Below are positions 46,940 through 57,929 of a stretch of DNA of 64,000 bases, one piece after another. Made by a program: the position numbers and the translations under genes. Every line of letters begins with the position of its first letter. Position 1 is the first letter of the stretch. The stretch covers positions 166,063,297 through 166,127,296 of the forward strand of contig CM070874.1 in assembly GCA_036365515.1 (NCBI GenBank), read 5' to 3'. This DNA comes from Torymus aiolomorphi (lineage: Eukaryota; Arthropoda; Insecta; Hymenoptera; Torymidae). Below the pieces are notes generated by a model. That model ran no database searches, was not told where the DNA came from, and was given only the letters and a program-made list of their open reading frames with translations.

Positions 46940-48013
46940 ATGGCAAACACATCGGATGTTATTAGCAAATTTCAGGATGCAGTAGTACAAAAATCACAGT
47001 CTTTATTAGGTTTGACAAAAAGTGCTGAATCTCTGGATACAGCTGATGATATGGAAACTTCTGAAATGAAACTATCTAATATGAGCCCTGACCATAATAA
47101 AATAGCTAACGCCAATAATGGTAAATTTGCAAAACTAGTCAAGAAATATGTAAAGAAATTAAACGGAAATTCTAGGAGATATCTCGATAATATTTATGGT
47201 GTTTACAAGCGAGGAAATTTACTTATGATCGGAAATTCTCCAATAAAATTTGAAGGCGACTTTATCCAGATAAAGGAATGAAACTATCGTTTGTCCGTAG
47301 GATTACTGCAATTACTATTCAAAAAACTTCTGGATGAAAGTCTTATCAATTCAGATGATTTGCATAATTATCGTATGATTATTGAAGTTTCGAGCGCTCA
47401 CAAAAAGCACTATTGCGTGAATGAGTCGATTCGAAAACTAAAGAGTAACAAATTTTATAATTTTATTGCTCCAAAGTTCGAAAAGTCGTCTGTAAAAAGT
47501 ATCTCGCCATTATCTCGAGAAGATAATGTTAACGGAAGAGAGAACAGGGAAAGGCTTGAGCAAACTAATCCAGTGGCAGCGAAAAAGATACTTGAACCAA
47601 TAGTCAATCCTCTAAAGAGGCTCATAACTGTTGATACACGAGTTAACTCGCATTCTGACGAGACCGATAATTATTATGAAGCTGATCATTCTAGTGAAGA
47701 TGCATCAGATTTCTCAACCGATGAATATTTACCTAGAAGAATTCGTAAGAATTATAACTTTATTAATTTGAGATATCAACGTGAAAGTTAAAAGAGACAG
47801 TGGACTAGTGATGATGAAGAGGAAGTAGTTGCTCCCAAAATCTCGCGAGTAGATGTTACAACTGCATACGAACTCGACGTCTGGGATGATCCTAGCAAAT
47901 TAGTTGATCGCTTACAAGTACTCGTTGCCGAGCAAAACGTGGGAATAAGAACTAACTATGGTGAAATCTGTTTTATTCTTAGTGAACTTCGCAATGCTAG
48001 TATCATAAATTAA
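46940..48013 (+). pseudogene. DUF8207-like virus-element protein, right arm copy
   Basis: The ATG at 46940 opens MANTSDVISKFQDAVVQKSQ; the 1074-bp locus is a multiple of three. A TGA at 47279-47281 replaces the codon that is CGA in the left copy, while the codon that is TAG in the left copy is TTG here. The rest stays in frame through VYKRGNLLMIGNSPIKFEGD, SDDLHNYRMIIEVSSAHKKH and LDVWDDPSKLVDRLQVLVAE to TAA at 48011-48013, apart from the shared TAA after RYQRES (47789-47791). The nonsense changes therefore arose independently after duplication. Function not established. Confidence 0.68.
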
Positions 48014-49569
48014 TCTTTCAAAGTTATATTGTACTAGATTATCTAAAAATTGAGATATTGGCTAAGCCACATGTTAAATTTCAATAAAATTCTTTTGGTA
48101 AACAAATATTTTCAAATACCCTGTCATGTTTTTCTATTTCCCACCATGCTCTGTTGACAAATGAAGAGCCTGGAATTACCGATTATTTAAGGTGAATGAT
48201 ATAAAGGATTCAGAGTCGCGGGAAAACTACAGTGACTGCCGAGCTCAGATTACGAACTCAGATTTTCAACCGCGTAGCAGTTCACGTTTTGCGTACATGA
48301 GTTTTCCGAGTTATACATGTTAAGCCCTTATCTGCAGAACCGGTGGGTGTCCGGGACAGTATTAAATTGATTATCCAATAAATAAAAGTAAAAATTCCCT
48401 TTTCAACCACCTCATTCATTTCTTATTTCTAAACGACAAAAGTCATCTGAAAAACTATGTATCTTTCTTTCTTTGAATAATGTTTATACTTTCAGTTCGT
48501 TTATAAACATTCAACTATTATTCAAGATACGAAAATTGAATGTCTCTCTAAATTTTAAGTATGTAGGGTGTCTATAATTGAGTAATATTTATTTATTTAT
48601 TTTACGGATAGGATTGCCATTTTCAAATTTGAGCATTTATTATTTTATAAGACTTATTACATGTATAAACCGTTTTTAATAGGATAATATAAATGAGTCG
48701 CTAAATACATTTTATACACTGAATAGAGGTGGTTCAATGATGTTTTTTTTACTATAATTTTGCAATAATTATTTGCGGGCAAAATAATATTATTTTTGGT
48801 ATTTGTAGAGTGTTGAAAATTTAATATTGACTAGCAGAACCTCAAATTATCCTACTACCGGCTGTTTGTCTAACTTTTGCTCAAAAATCCTGTCCCACTA
48901 AAGGAACTACTAATGAATTTTTTTTTTTTACTTGTGTAATATGTTAGTAATATTGTTTGTGAAATCAAATAAATAAACTATTTGCTGCAATTTTTATTTC
49001 ACTTTGAGAATGTTTAAAACACTATAAATAAATCATATGTGACCTGAGTAGTTTGCATTCAAACATAGGTATTATTTTTCAAAAGGGAGAGAACTAGCTG
49101 AAATCAAGCGCACACTATGTATAATTTAATACATTATATTTCTTTTCTAAATATTAAAAAAGTATTAATTTAAACTTCTGTGATGCAAAAATGTTGAAGT
49201 AATCGTAAAAGAATATCAGTATTACTTTTATAATACAAAGGTCTCAAACTATTTTCTATTTTATGAGTTAAATATTTTAAATTTTCGCGCCTAACCATAT
49301 CAGTTGAGCCATGCGGCCCGTTCATAACATCGATAATTTCCATGCGGGTGCCAGCCCATTTTTTTCAAATTTCCCTATGAACTGTCTGTATATGGGACTG
49401 TCAAATTCGGAAGCGGTATTTGAATGACACTTCGAAAAATAGGGCATATGCCTACGTTTAGATAAGTATTGAACAAGCATCAAAATTTTAAGGCAACCTA
49501 TTCAAGGCCTGCCGTACACCTGGCAGGGCCGGGGCGTGTTATCTACCTCTGAGGGATATCTCATATTTG
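48014..49569. other. Non-coding part of right arm
   Basis: Mirror of 39111-40670, with indels. No gene is supported. Confidence 0.6.
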
Positions 49570-50055
49570 TCCATTCAAAGAATGTTTGAAAACCAGAAAT
49601 TTTGATTTTTTGCTTATAACTCGAGAAGGAGCGCTCGGATAGAAAAACGGACGAAATTTTGGAGGTCTTTTTTTATTATTTTAGTATAATTAATATAATA
49701 GGGGGGACATACTTTTAATATACTATCCAATGACGTTGACGGAATTTTCGAAAACTTGTGGTGGGGGTAGAAATTTTGGTCTTTCGCTTATAACTCGAGA
49801 AGGAGCACTCGGATCGAAAAACGGACGAAATTTTGGGGGCGTGACAATAGGGGGGACATACTTTTAATATACTATCGAATGACGTTGACGGAATTTTCGA
49901 AAACTTGTGGTGGGGGTAGAAATTTTGGTTATTCGCTTATAACTCGAGAAGGAGCGCTCGGATCGAAAAACGGACGAAATTTTGGGGGTGTAACAACAGG
50001 GGGGACATACTTTTAATATACTATTGAATGACGTTGGCGGAATTTTTTTTAAGAG
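49570..50055. repeat. ~148-bp tandem repeat, right arm
   Basis: Three units mirrored from 38645-39110, with an extra A/T insertion near 49675-49700. Confidence 0.9.
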
Positions 50056-50263
50056 TAGCGAGGGCTTGCGCAGCGACCCGCACTCGGGCACTCGCGCGAG
50101 AGAAGTGTTGTTGCAGCCGGGCGCGTCTCATTTATAAGGATTGTCGAAGCTGCTCCACCGCGAGTCAATGAGCGGCGGGCGACGGCGGTCGCGGCGTAGA
50201 GCTATTCCGCATCAATCAGCGCGCGACCGCATCTTCTCCGCGCCAATGCCGAGCTACGGCAGC

Positions 50264-50365
50264 GAAGAGCTGCTCCGCACCAATCACAGCGTTTGCTCGA
50301 GCGGCGGTGGCGGCGAAGAGCTGCTCCGCACCAATCACAGCGTTTGCTCGAGCGGCGGCAGTGGC
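50264..50365 (+). repeat. 51-bp promoter block duplicated in tandem
   Basis: GAAGAGCTGCTCCGCACCAA, then TCACAGCGTTTGCTCGAGCG begins at 50264 and again at 50315. Each copy holds one CCAAT box. The left arm has the block once. Confidence 0.9.
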
Positions 50366-50384
50366 GGCGGCGGTGGCGGCGGCT

Positions 50385-50459
50385 CTCGCGCAGCGGCGTG
50401 CAGGTCCGCGCTTCGTGTATAAAACTAGGCGCATTCGGGAATTCCGTACATTCGCTAAG
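50385..50459 (+). promoter_or_regulatory. TATA promoter of the right-arm 45-residue gene
   Basis: TATAAAA at 50418-50424, 36 bp before the ATG, with the conserved GCGGACC-type block (in inverse reading) and two upstream CCAAT boxes. Confidence 0.65.
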
Positions 50460-50597
50460 ATGAGTTCGTTGGATTTGCTGTGCGAAGTTGCATCCGCTGC
50501 GTTGGCTGAAGAAGTGTCGACTGAGATGGCGTCTCCCCAACCCAAGTGCATCACCATCATCATCGGTGCGAGCCTCGATATCTATACTAACACATAG
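50460..50597 (+). CDS. 45-residue ORF with TATA promoter, right arm
   Basis: MSSLDLLCEVASAALAEEVS, then TEMASPQPKCITIIIGASLD, stopping in the 70-bp palindrome at 50571-50640. It is preserved in length and, apart from one substitution, in sequence compared with the left copy, although intergenic parts of the arms differ more. A second frame downstream encodes SPDHMLVYDVEAGRYL and a long Gln/Pro repeat to TAG about 50770. A histone-type stem-loop lies at 50907-50922. No family recognised; the Met-Ser-acidic helix and lack of signal peptide suggest a cytosolic peptide. Confidence 0.5.
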   Translation: MSSLDLLCEVASAALAEEVSTEMASPQPKCITIIIGASLDIYTNT

Positions 50598-50640
50598 TCT
50601 GGATTCTCCGGACCATATGTTAGTATATGATGTCGAGGCT
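50571..50640. repeat. 70-bp palindrome at ORF end, right arm
   Basis: Same structure as 38112-38181, with AGCCTCGA/TCGAGGCT tips and TATACTAACA/TGTTAGTATA stems; central TCTGGA/TCCGGA has one change. Confidence 0.85.
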
Positions 50641-50906
50641 GGGCGGTATCTTAAGGAGCCGCGGCCTGCGCAACTACCACAGCACCCGCAGCGCCCGCAG
50701 CTGCAGCAGTTAGAACAACACCCGCAGCAACAGCAACAACACCCGCAGCAGCAACAGCGGCTACTAGACTAGCAGCGGTCACCTGAGGTGATCTTGATCC
50801 ATTCGGCTGAGTCAATACCCGAGGTCGAAATCCTATGTATTAGTCGCTGTAGGAGCCAGGTCGCACTAGTTGCCCGACAACTATTTTAATTTTGTTATTA
50901 TCAATC

Positions 50907-50922
50907 CGCCCTTTTCAGGGCG
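50907..50922 (+). terminator. Histone-type stem-loop, right arm
   Basis: CGCCCT-TTTC-AGGGCG, preceded by ATCAATC and followed by ACTATATA. AATAAA follows about 20 nt later. Confidence 0.6.
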
Positions 50923-51192
50923 ACTATATATTTAAACGTGAAATAAAATTATTCACCCGCACACATACCCACATACACTCACTAGATCCTCACTTATCCT
51001 GAATCCTCACTCCAATCCATGAGCTCGAATCCCCACGTGAGCCCGAATCCCCACGTGGTCCCGAATCCCCACATGGTCCCGAATCCCCACGTGGTCCCGA
51101 ATCTCCATAGCTCATCTACTCACAAACTATATACATTTATATAAATATATATTTTTTATTATGCTTTCAGGTAAATTCAAACGGAGACAAAG

Positions 51193-51198
<6 letters not shown>

Positions 51199-51260
<62 letters not shown>
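51199..51260. repeat. (TA)n microsatellite
   Basis: About 30 TA dinucleotides just outside the right arm of the palindrome. Confidence 0.97.
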
Positions 51261-51266
<6 letters not shown>

Positions 51267-52320
51267 ATATCACTACTTGTTTCCAGGTTAATGGAACAAA
51301 ACTATATTTTAAAATCTACTTTTGTTAGAGCAATTTCATAAGGTTAGAAATTTCTCGCGCATTATTATTATCAAGGGGTTTTGCGTGCGCATATGTCAAT
51401 TTTGTATGTTTATGTATATGAGTATTTCTCTGGAACTTTTAACTTTTAGCTAAATAGAAATTTCAAAATTTAATGTTGAGGCACATACACAAAACTCACT
51501 TGTTTCTGTTTTAGGTACCCCAAATAACAATAAAAAGGGTCAGCTCCTCATTTTTAAACATAGCTTTTTTATTTCGTATGCCTATGCACGTACGAATAAG
51601 CCTGAGCAAATGCATGTAAAACTGTCTTACAATTACTTTCCTTTTTGATTTCTTTTTAAATAAACCAAAATTTCGTTAGACCAAAGTTTACGTGAGCCAC
51701 CAAAAAATGATAATTTTTTAGGCGAGGGGCGCATCGACACCGTGTGTTTTAGTAGATCATACTTTACTTTCCATAAGTGGCACACGTATAACAAAAGTCG
51801 CCTTTTGTTCGTCTCTCCAAGACGAGTAATTTACGCTTCAGAAAGTTAAAAAAACACAATAGTTATTTTTTTTAATGGACAAATAAAGTTTATTTCTGAT
51901 TTTTACCAAAATACAGTGTCGCAGAGATAATGCTATGCACTTTTTTTTTAAACGTAGGCACATTCAATCCGACAACATATTTTTGAATACTAAACAAAGG
52001 ATGACAGCTTAAGAAAGTTAGTAAAGCATTTATAAAATAGTTATTTTTTTTATTGATGTAAAAAGGATGAAAATTTCCTACGGTTCGCATGCAAAACCTC
52101 TAAATTTAGGCCTTTTCAGATTTCCGACAGAACTTATTCTTGTTTAAAAGTGAGTATTATGTACTGGAACATGTTACTGGAAGTGGGCTTTATAAATATT
52201 TGCTTGACTTTGATAGCTAAATATCTTAGAGCCATAAGATATGTTACAGTACGGTCAAAGTTAAAAGTTCTAGAGAATTGCTCATATTTATAATAATAAA
52301 TTTTCATTTTTTTTATTTTC
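51261..52320. other. A/T-rich, no supported gene
   Basis: Short frames without motifs. A loose copy of ATTTTAAAATCT plus GAGCAATTTCA at 51302-51345 resembles 37423-37460 in direct orientation. Confidence 0.5.
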
Positions 52321-52612
52321 AGTGGAACAGTTGTTCACAACGTGGAAGCCCTCGCCGTTGGACAACGGCGTTGGACGCTAGATGCTGCGAGAATGTCAAA
52401 GATACCTCTCGCACGTTTTCTTTATCATCGCAGGATGGGATTGGGGTTTTACGTGCGCGCATGGTAGTGCCAGACACGTACGTGTATTATAATAATACAT
52501 TTTAATTAATTCTTTTTGTATTGTTTCAGTTGTCAACAAGGAAGCTCTCGCCACTGGAAAACATGGATGATGTCAACCTACTCACCAGATGGCAAGCTGC
52601 TCGTTGGGTGAT
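52321..52612 (+). other. Two exon-like segments with a repeated motif
   Basis: After TTTTCAG at 52315-52321 the sequence reads EQLFTTWKPSPLDNG, and after TGTTTCAG at 52522-52529 it reads QLSTRKLSPLENMDD. Both blocks are more GC-rich than the flanks and share the QLxTxKxSPLxN pattern, as if one exon had been duplicated. No start, family or partner exon is recognised. In-frame stops follow in the first. Confidence 0.3.
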
Positions 52613-53169
52613 TACTGTTTTTTCCGCTTGATTTTATAAGAAATAGAATTTTAAGCTTATGAAAATTTTTTATGTTATATACCAAAGTTCACCCCCAGTT
52701 GATAGTTCCCAAAAGTTTGCCCGTTTTTCGATTGGATCTCAACTTTCCGAGATAAAGTCAAATTTTTACCCTCACCATCGATTTTCGAAAATTTTCAAGG
52801 ATTATTTGAAATTGAAAACAAAACAGGTAGATTCGAAGCCACGATCTCCATCTTACTGAGCATCCGTCTTACCACCTTGCTACCCTGCTACGCAGGATAT
52901 GAATTATAATAGATAAAGACGTAACATTGCAGATCATGCGTTTGGTGCAGCCCACCCGCCGCCCGGCCGCCCGCCTCCCGCCGCTGCCTGCGGCCCGCTC
53001 GCCGCTCCCCAGGGCAAGTCTGACGCATGATGTACACGCACACGTGCATTCACGGCTGGCCAAGAGAGTTACGAGCAAGATCTTGGGTATGGGTTATTTT
53101 AGTCAATACAATTGAACAGGTTATGAGTTAATGGCGCCCCGTAAAATTGCGGGTGATCCGAAAACCCTG

Positions 53170-53219
53170 TGCCGCTTCTAGACCAAGAGGTCACGATCTC
53201 AAGTGGTCGGGAAGCGGCA
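53170..53219. repeat. Strong stem-loop, possible structured RNA
   Basis: TGCCGCTTC (53170-53178) pairs with GAAGCGGCA (53211-53219), then GACCA with TGGTC, and GAG with CTC towards the loop, with small internal bulges. It lies after a TGGCGCCCCGTAAAATTGCG block. It could be a ncRNA or transposon terminus; no family is recognised. Confidence 0.5.
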
Positions 53220-53239
53220 TAGACTATCTACTAATAGAT

Positions 53240-53813
53240 ATAATTTATTAATTTATTACACAAATATGTCAAATTAAAACACGGAAATAATGAGATGCAA
53301 TTTATATATCTTCAGATTGAGTTTGTTGCTTAAAAAAATTAGTCACTTACGAAAAAAGATATTTTAGGTAAAGAATTTTATTAAAAAATTTTCACATCGC
53401 GTTTTCCCGGAGAAAATTTGATTTATCGACTTAAAATTTTAACCGCATAATAAACTCATTGAAGACTATATTTAGTTAAAATTTTAAGAGATTATCTTCC
53501 TTTGTTTAAAAAAAACAATATTTCGAGAAAAATTTGAGTTTTCGTTGTCGCACGATAACAAAAGTAAAAATTATCCAATTGTCCTGAAATTTGGCACGAA
53601 TGTAGATTTTATGTACCTTCAGATCGAGTTCGTTGCCCAAAAAAATCGGTCCATTACGAAAAAAGATATTTAAGGTTAATAATTTTTTTATAATACTTTC
53701 GAATTGCGTTTTCTCACAGAATATTTGATTTATTGACATAAAATTTAAACCACTTATTATTCTGCGTGATTACTTAGAGAATCCTTGATTTATCGACTTA
53801 AAATTTTAACCAC
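53240..53813 (-). repeat. ~290-bp interspersed repeat, two units
   Basis: Units carry TTATATATCTTCAGATTGAG, ATTACGAAAAAAGATATTT and AATAAACTCATTGAAGACTA. The same block recurs at 55426-56390, 57930-58700 (this orientation) and inside 56392-57927 (inverse). Confidence 0.85.
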
Positions 53814-53817
53814 TTAA

Positions 53818-55421
53818 CCCATTAATGCGCAAAACGCTAAATTTGGACATGAAACTTCGAGCCCACTGTGCTGTTAGAAAAACAAATCCATTTTATTTAA
53901 AAATCCTATATAAAGGATTTTCGGGAATGCTCTTTCAGAATCTGGCACTTATTTTGTAAAAAAAAATCAAAATCATTATTATTTTTGCATTTTAAAAAAA
54001 AAGGTCACGAATTTGTAACGTTTTTTTTTTAAATTAATTTTTACTAACGTTGCTTCATTCAAATAAGCAAATTATTGCCAGAAATCGCGTCCTCGATATC
54101 TGAGGTTATCAAAACCCTGGTTGAGAACTTTTTTTTCCCCCTTAGTTTTTCCAAAATGGCGGTTTTTGTGAAACAGCATGACCTTAAACTTCATGATTTT
54201 TTTTCTTGACAGCTTTGAACCTTACGAAAAAAAATTATAGAACAAAAAATGTTTAGAAATGTCCAAAAAACATGTGTGAATTTTTTCAAAAATTTTTGAG
54301 CCATTTTAGTATTTTTCAAAAATAGGCCATTTTGAAAAATTTGAAATTCACTCAAAAACTTCTGGAAAAATTTATAAATATTCTTTAGATGATTCCGAGC
54401 ACTTTTTGTTCTATAACTTTTTTTCGTAAAGCTGATGCTTTTCAATAAAAAAATTATCAAAGTATTTATTACGTAATGGATAAAAAATTACAATGGTTTG
54501 AAGACAGGGCATAATCGTCATTTCATTGCTGCAAATTATACAACGTTGTATGCTTCATATAAAAATACCCAAAATAGAAAACAACATTCTAAAAAGAAAA
54601 AAAAATTAAAAAATAAAAAAAAATAAAAATAAAAAAAGACAAAAAAAACAGAAAAACAAAAAAAAACGGTTCTCTGTTATCGTCCACCTCCTCGTGGTGA
54701 GAACTGGGCAACGCTGTATCATATTATTTACGTATAGTGGCAAAGTGACGATTATACTGTTATCAAGCCGAAAAATACTTTGATAATTTTTTTATTGAAA
54801 AGCATTAGCTTTATGAAAAAAAGTTATAGGACAAAAAGTACTCAGAATCATCTAAAGAATATTTATAAATTTTTCCAGAAGTTTTTGAGTGAATTTCAAA
54901 TTTTTCAAAATGGCCTATTTTTGAAAAATTCTAAAATGGCTCAAAAATTTTTGAAAAAATTCACACATGTTTTTTGGATGATTCTAAACATTTTTTGTTC
55001 TATAACTTTTTTTTCGTAAGGTTCAAAGCTGTCAAGAAAAAAAAAAAATGAAGTTTAAGGTCATGCTGTTTCACAAAAACCGCCATTTCGGAAAAACTAA
55101 GGGGGAAAAAAAAATTCTCAACCAGGGTTTTGAAAACCTCAGACATCGAGGACGCGATTTCTGGCAATAATTTGCTTATTTGAATGCAGCAACGTTAGTA
55201 AAAATCGATTTAAAAAAAAACGTTAAAAATTCGTGACTTTTTTTTTAAATGCAAAAAAAATAATGATTTTGATTTCTTTTTACAAAATAAGTGCCAGATA
55301 CTGAAAGAGCATCCCCCAAAAACCCCTTATATAGGATTTTGACCAAAATGGATTTGTTTTTCTAACAGCACAGTGGGCTCGAAGTTTCATGTCCAAATTT
55401 AGCGTTTTGCGCATTAATGGG
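53818..55421. mobile_element. 1.6-kb piggyBac-type foldback with TTAA duplication
   Basis: Ends CCCATTAATGCGCAAAACGC are inverted and flanked by TTAA (53814-53817, 55422-55425). Arms mirror each other for about 700 bp. Removing the element and one TTAA restores the surrounding repeat (AACCACTTAATAAACTCATT), as seen intact at 58230. The centre holds an A-rich tract (54590-54670). No transposase. CCC tips plus TTAA are the piggyBac signature. Confidence 0.9.
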
Positions 55422-55425
55422 TTAA

Positions 55426-56390
55426 TAAACTCATTCAAGACTATATTTAGTTAAAATTTTAAGAGATCATCTTCACTTTTAAAAAAAAAAAATTATTTTA
55501 TAAAAAATTTCAGTTTTGGTTGTCTCACGATAACAAGAGTAGCAATTGTCCAATCATTCTGAAATTTGACACAAATGTAGCCTTTATACTTCTTCAGATC
55601 GAGTTCTTTGCCCAAAAAAATCGCTTCATTACGAACAAAAATATTTGAAGTGAAATTTTTTTTTTTAATTCTCGAATAGAGTTTTCTGAGAGAAATTTGA
55701 ATTATCGTCTTAAAACTTTAACCACTTAATAAACTAATTAAAGACTATATTTAGTTAAAATTTTAAGAGGTAATGTTCCTTTGTTAAAAAAAAAATTATT
55801 TTGGAAAAAATTTCAGTTTTGGTTGTCTCACGATAACAAGAGTAGCAATTATCCAATCATCCTGAAATTTGACACAGATCTAGCTTTTATATATCTTCAG
55901 ATTGATATCGTTGCCCAAATAATCGGTCCATTACGATCAAAAATATATGACGTGAAAATTCCTTTACAAAATTTTCCAATAGTGTTTTCTTAGAGAAAAT
56001 TTGAATTATCAACTTCAAATTTTAACCATTTAATAAACTAATTGCGTTTTCATTGTCGCACGATAGCAAGTGTAAAAATTATCCAATCGTCCTGAAATTT
56101 GGCAAAGGTAGCTTTTATATATCTTCAGATGGAGATCATTGCCCAAAAAAATGGGTCCATTACGAAAAAAGATATTTGAGGTTAAGAATTTTTTTAAAAT
56201 ACATTCGAATTGCGTTTTCTCACAGGGTACTTGATTTGTCGACATAAAATTTTAACCTCTTACTACTCGGAGTGTTTACTCAGAGAAACCTTGAATTATC
56301 AACTTAAAATTTGAACCACTTAACGAACTCATTGAAAACTATGTTTATTTGAAATATTAAGCGATTTTCTTCATTTGTATTAAAAAAAAA
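55426..56390 (-). repeat. ~290-bp interspersed repeat, three units
   Basis: Continues the array split by the piggyBac-type element and is itself cut at 56391 by the hairpin-ended element. Confidence 0.85.
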
Positions 56391-56391
56391 A

Positions 56392-57742
56392 CCGCTGCCA
56401 ATTCATTGGCACGTAGCTACCTCAAACTTAATTTATTGATCCCTTCAATTAATTTTTACTTCTAATATTTAAAATTTAATAATTTATCTTGTACGGTTAG
56501 ACTAACTAGGAGAGGGTCATGGGTCCGGATTCAGCTTAAACTGTGCGTTATATCCTTTTTCGTAATGAACCGATTTTTTGGGCAACTAACTTGATCTGAA
56601 GATATATAAAAGCTACATCTGTGCCAAATTTCAGGACGATTGGGTAATTTTTTCTCTTGTTATCACCAACGAAAACGCAAATTTTTTCTAAAATAATTTT
56701 TTTCTAAAAAACAAATGAAGATAATCTCCTGAAATTATAACCAAATATAGTCTTCTATAAGCTTAATAAGTGGTTAAAATTATAAGTCGATAAATCAAGT
56801 AGTTGCCGAGAAAATGCGATTCGAAAACTTTTTAAAGAAATTTTTTACCTCAAATATCTTTTTTCGTAATGGACCGATTGTTTTGGGCAACGAACTCGAT
56901 CAGAAGATATATAAAAGCTACATCTGTGCCAAATTTCAGGATGATTGTATAATTTTTGCTATAGTTATCGTGCGACAACAAAAACGCAAATTTTTTCTAA
57001 AATAATTTTTTTTTTTTAAAACAAATAAAGATAATCTCATGAAATGTTAACCACATATAGTCTTCAATTAGTGTAATAACTGGGTAAAATTTCAAGTCGA
57101 TAAATAAAATATTTTTTGAGAAATTAATTTATGAAATATAAAAAAGTTTTCCTGAATAAGAAATGACAAAGTGAAGATATTTTAAATTAGAAAGAAAATA
57201 TAGGTAATTCAAATACCTTTCAAGAAAAGTTTATTATATTATGTAATAATGACTGTAAGATATGAAAAAATAAAAAAAACTAAAAATTCAAAATTCGTTT
57301 TTGGAAAATAATTTTTTTTCTAAAAACAAATGAAGATAATCTCTTGAATTTTAAACCACATATAGACTTCAATTAGTGTAATAACTGGTTATTTATTTCA
57401 AGTCGATAAATAAATTATTTTTTGAGAAATTAATTTATGAAATATAAAAGGTTTTCCTTAATAACAATTGACAGAGTGAAGATATTTTACATTTTAAGAA
57501 AGGAAAATATAGGTAATTTAAATACCTTTCAAGAAAAGTTTATTATAATATGTAATAATGACTCTAAGATATGAAAAAATCAAAAAAACTAAAAATTCAA
57601 AATCGTTTTTTGGTTATAAAACAAAAGAAAATCAATAAAAACTCAAATTCATTAGGGTACCTTCCTTGTCCCGCGAGACAAAGAGAATAAGCTTTACCCG
57701 ACGAAAATCGGACGATTTGTTTCGGAGATATGAAGAGATCAA

Positions 57743-57790
<48 letters not shown>

Positions 57791-57927
57791 GCGCGCGCGC
57801 ACGAACGAAAACAAAAATGATCAAAATCAACTAATATACACATATTTTGCCTTAAAATATCTTTTTGAACATTTTTTTTTTCGAAAATTTTTTTCACCGT
57901 TACAAAGCTTCCTCTATGAGGAAGCAA
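56392..57927 (+). mobile_element. Hairpin-ended non-autonomous repeat, copy 2
   Basis: Starts CCGCTGCCAATTCATTGGCA, ends at hairpin 57907-57925 (GCTTCCTC-TAT-GAGGAAGC). Contains ~290-bp units in the plus orientation and (CA)n at 57745-57800. Its flanks (TTCATTTGT...AAAA and AAAATTATTTTAGAAAAA) join to one uninterrupted repeat unit, confirming both ends without a target duplication. Confidence 0.8.
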
Positions 57928-57929
57928 AA

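Larger units (their letters stand above)
37637..51120. repeat. Giant 13.5-kb imperfect palindrome
   Basis: The left arm (about 37637-43905) and right arm (about 44708-51120) are reverse complements over roughly 6.3 kb with scattered substitutions and indels, and the same order of contents. A unique spacer of about 800 bp separates them. About 80 bp of loosely matching direct repeat (ATACATTTATA, TTATGCTTTCA, AAAC) flanks the palindrome on both sides (37555-37630, 51130-51195). Divergence between arms argues against a simple assembly artefact. It may be a very large foldback element or an inverted segmental duplication. Confidence 0.85.

Noticed and set aside
37637..51120. Assembly artefact producing an artificial palindrome
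   Set aside because: Arms differ by many substitutions and indels, including different stop codons and a promoter block present once or twice, which a simple duplication of reads would not create.
52820..52885. tRNA-like sequence on the minus strand (GGTGGTAAGACG and GGCTTCGAATCT boxes)
   Set aside because: A- and B-box-like strings are present but the T-arm and acceptor do not pair, so it is not a tRNA gene; at most a decayed SINE.
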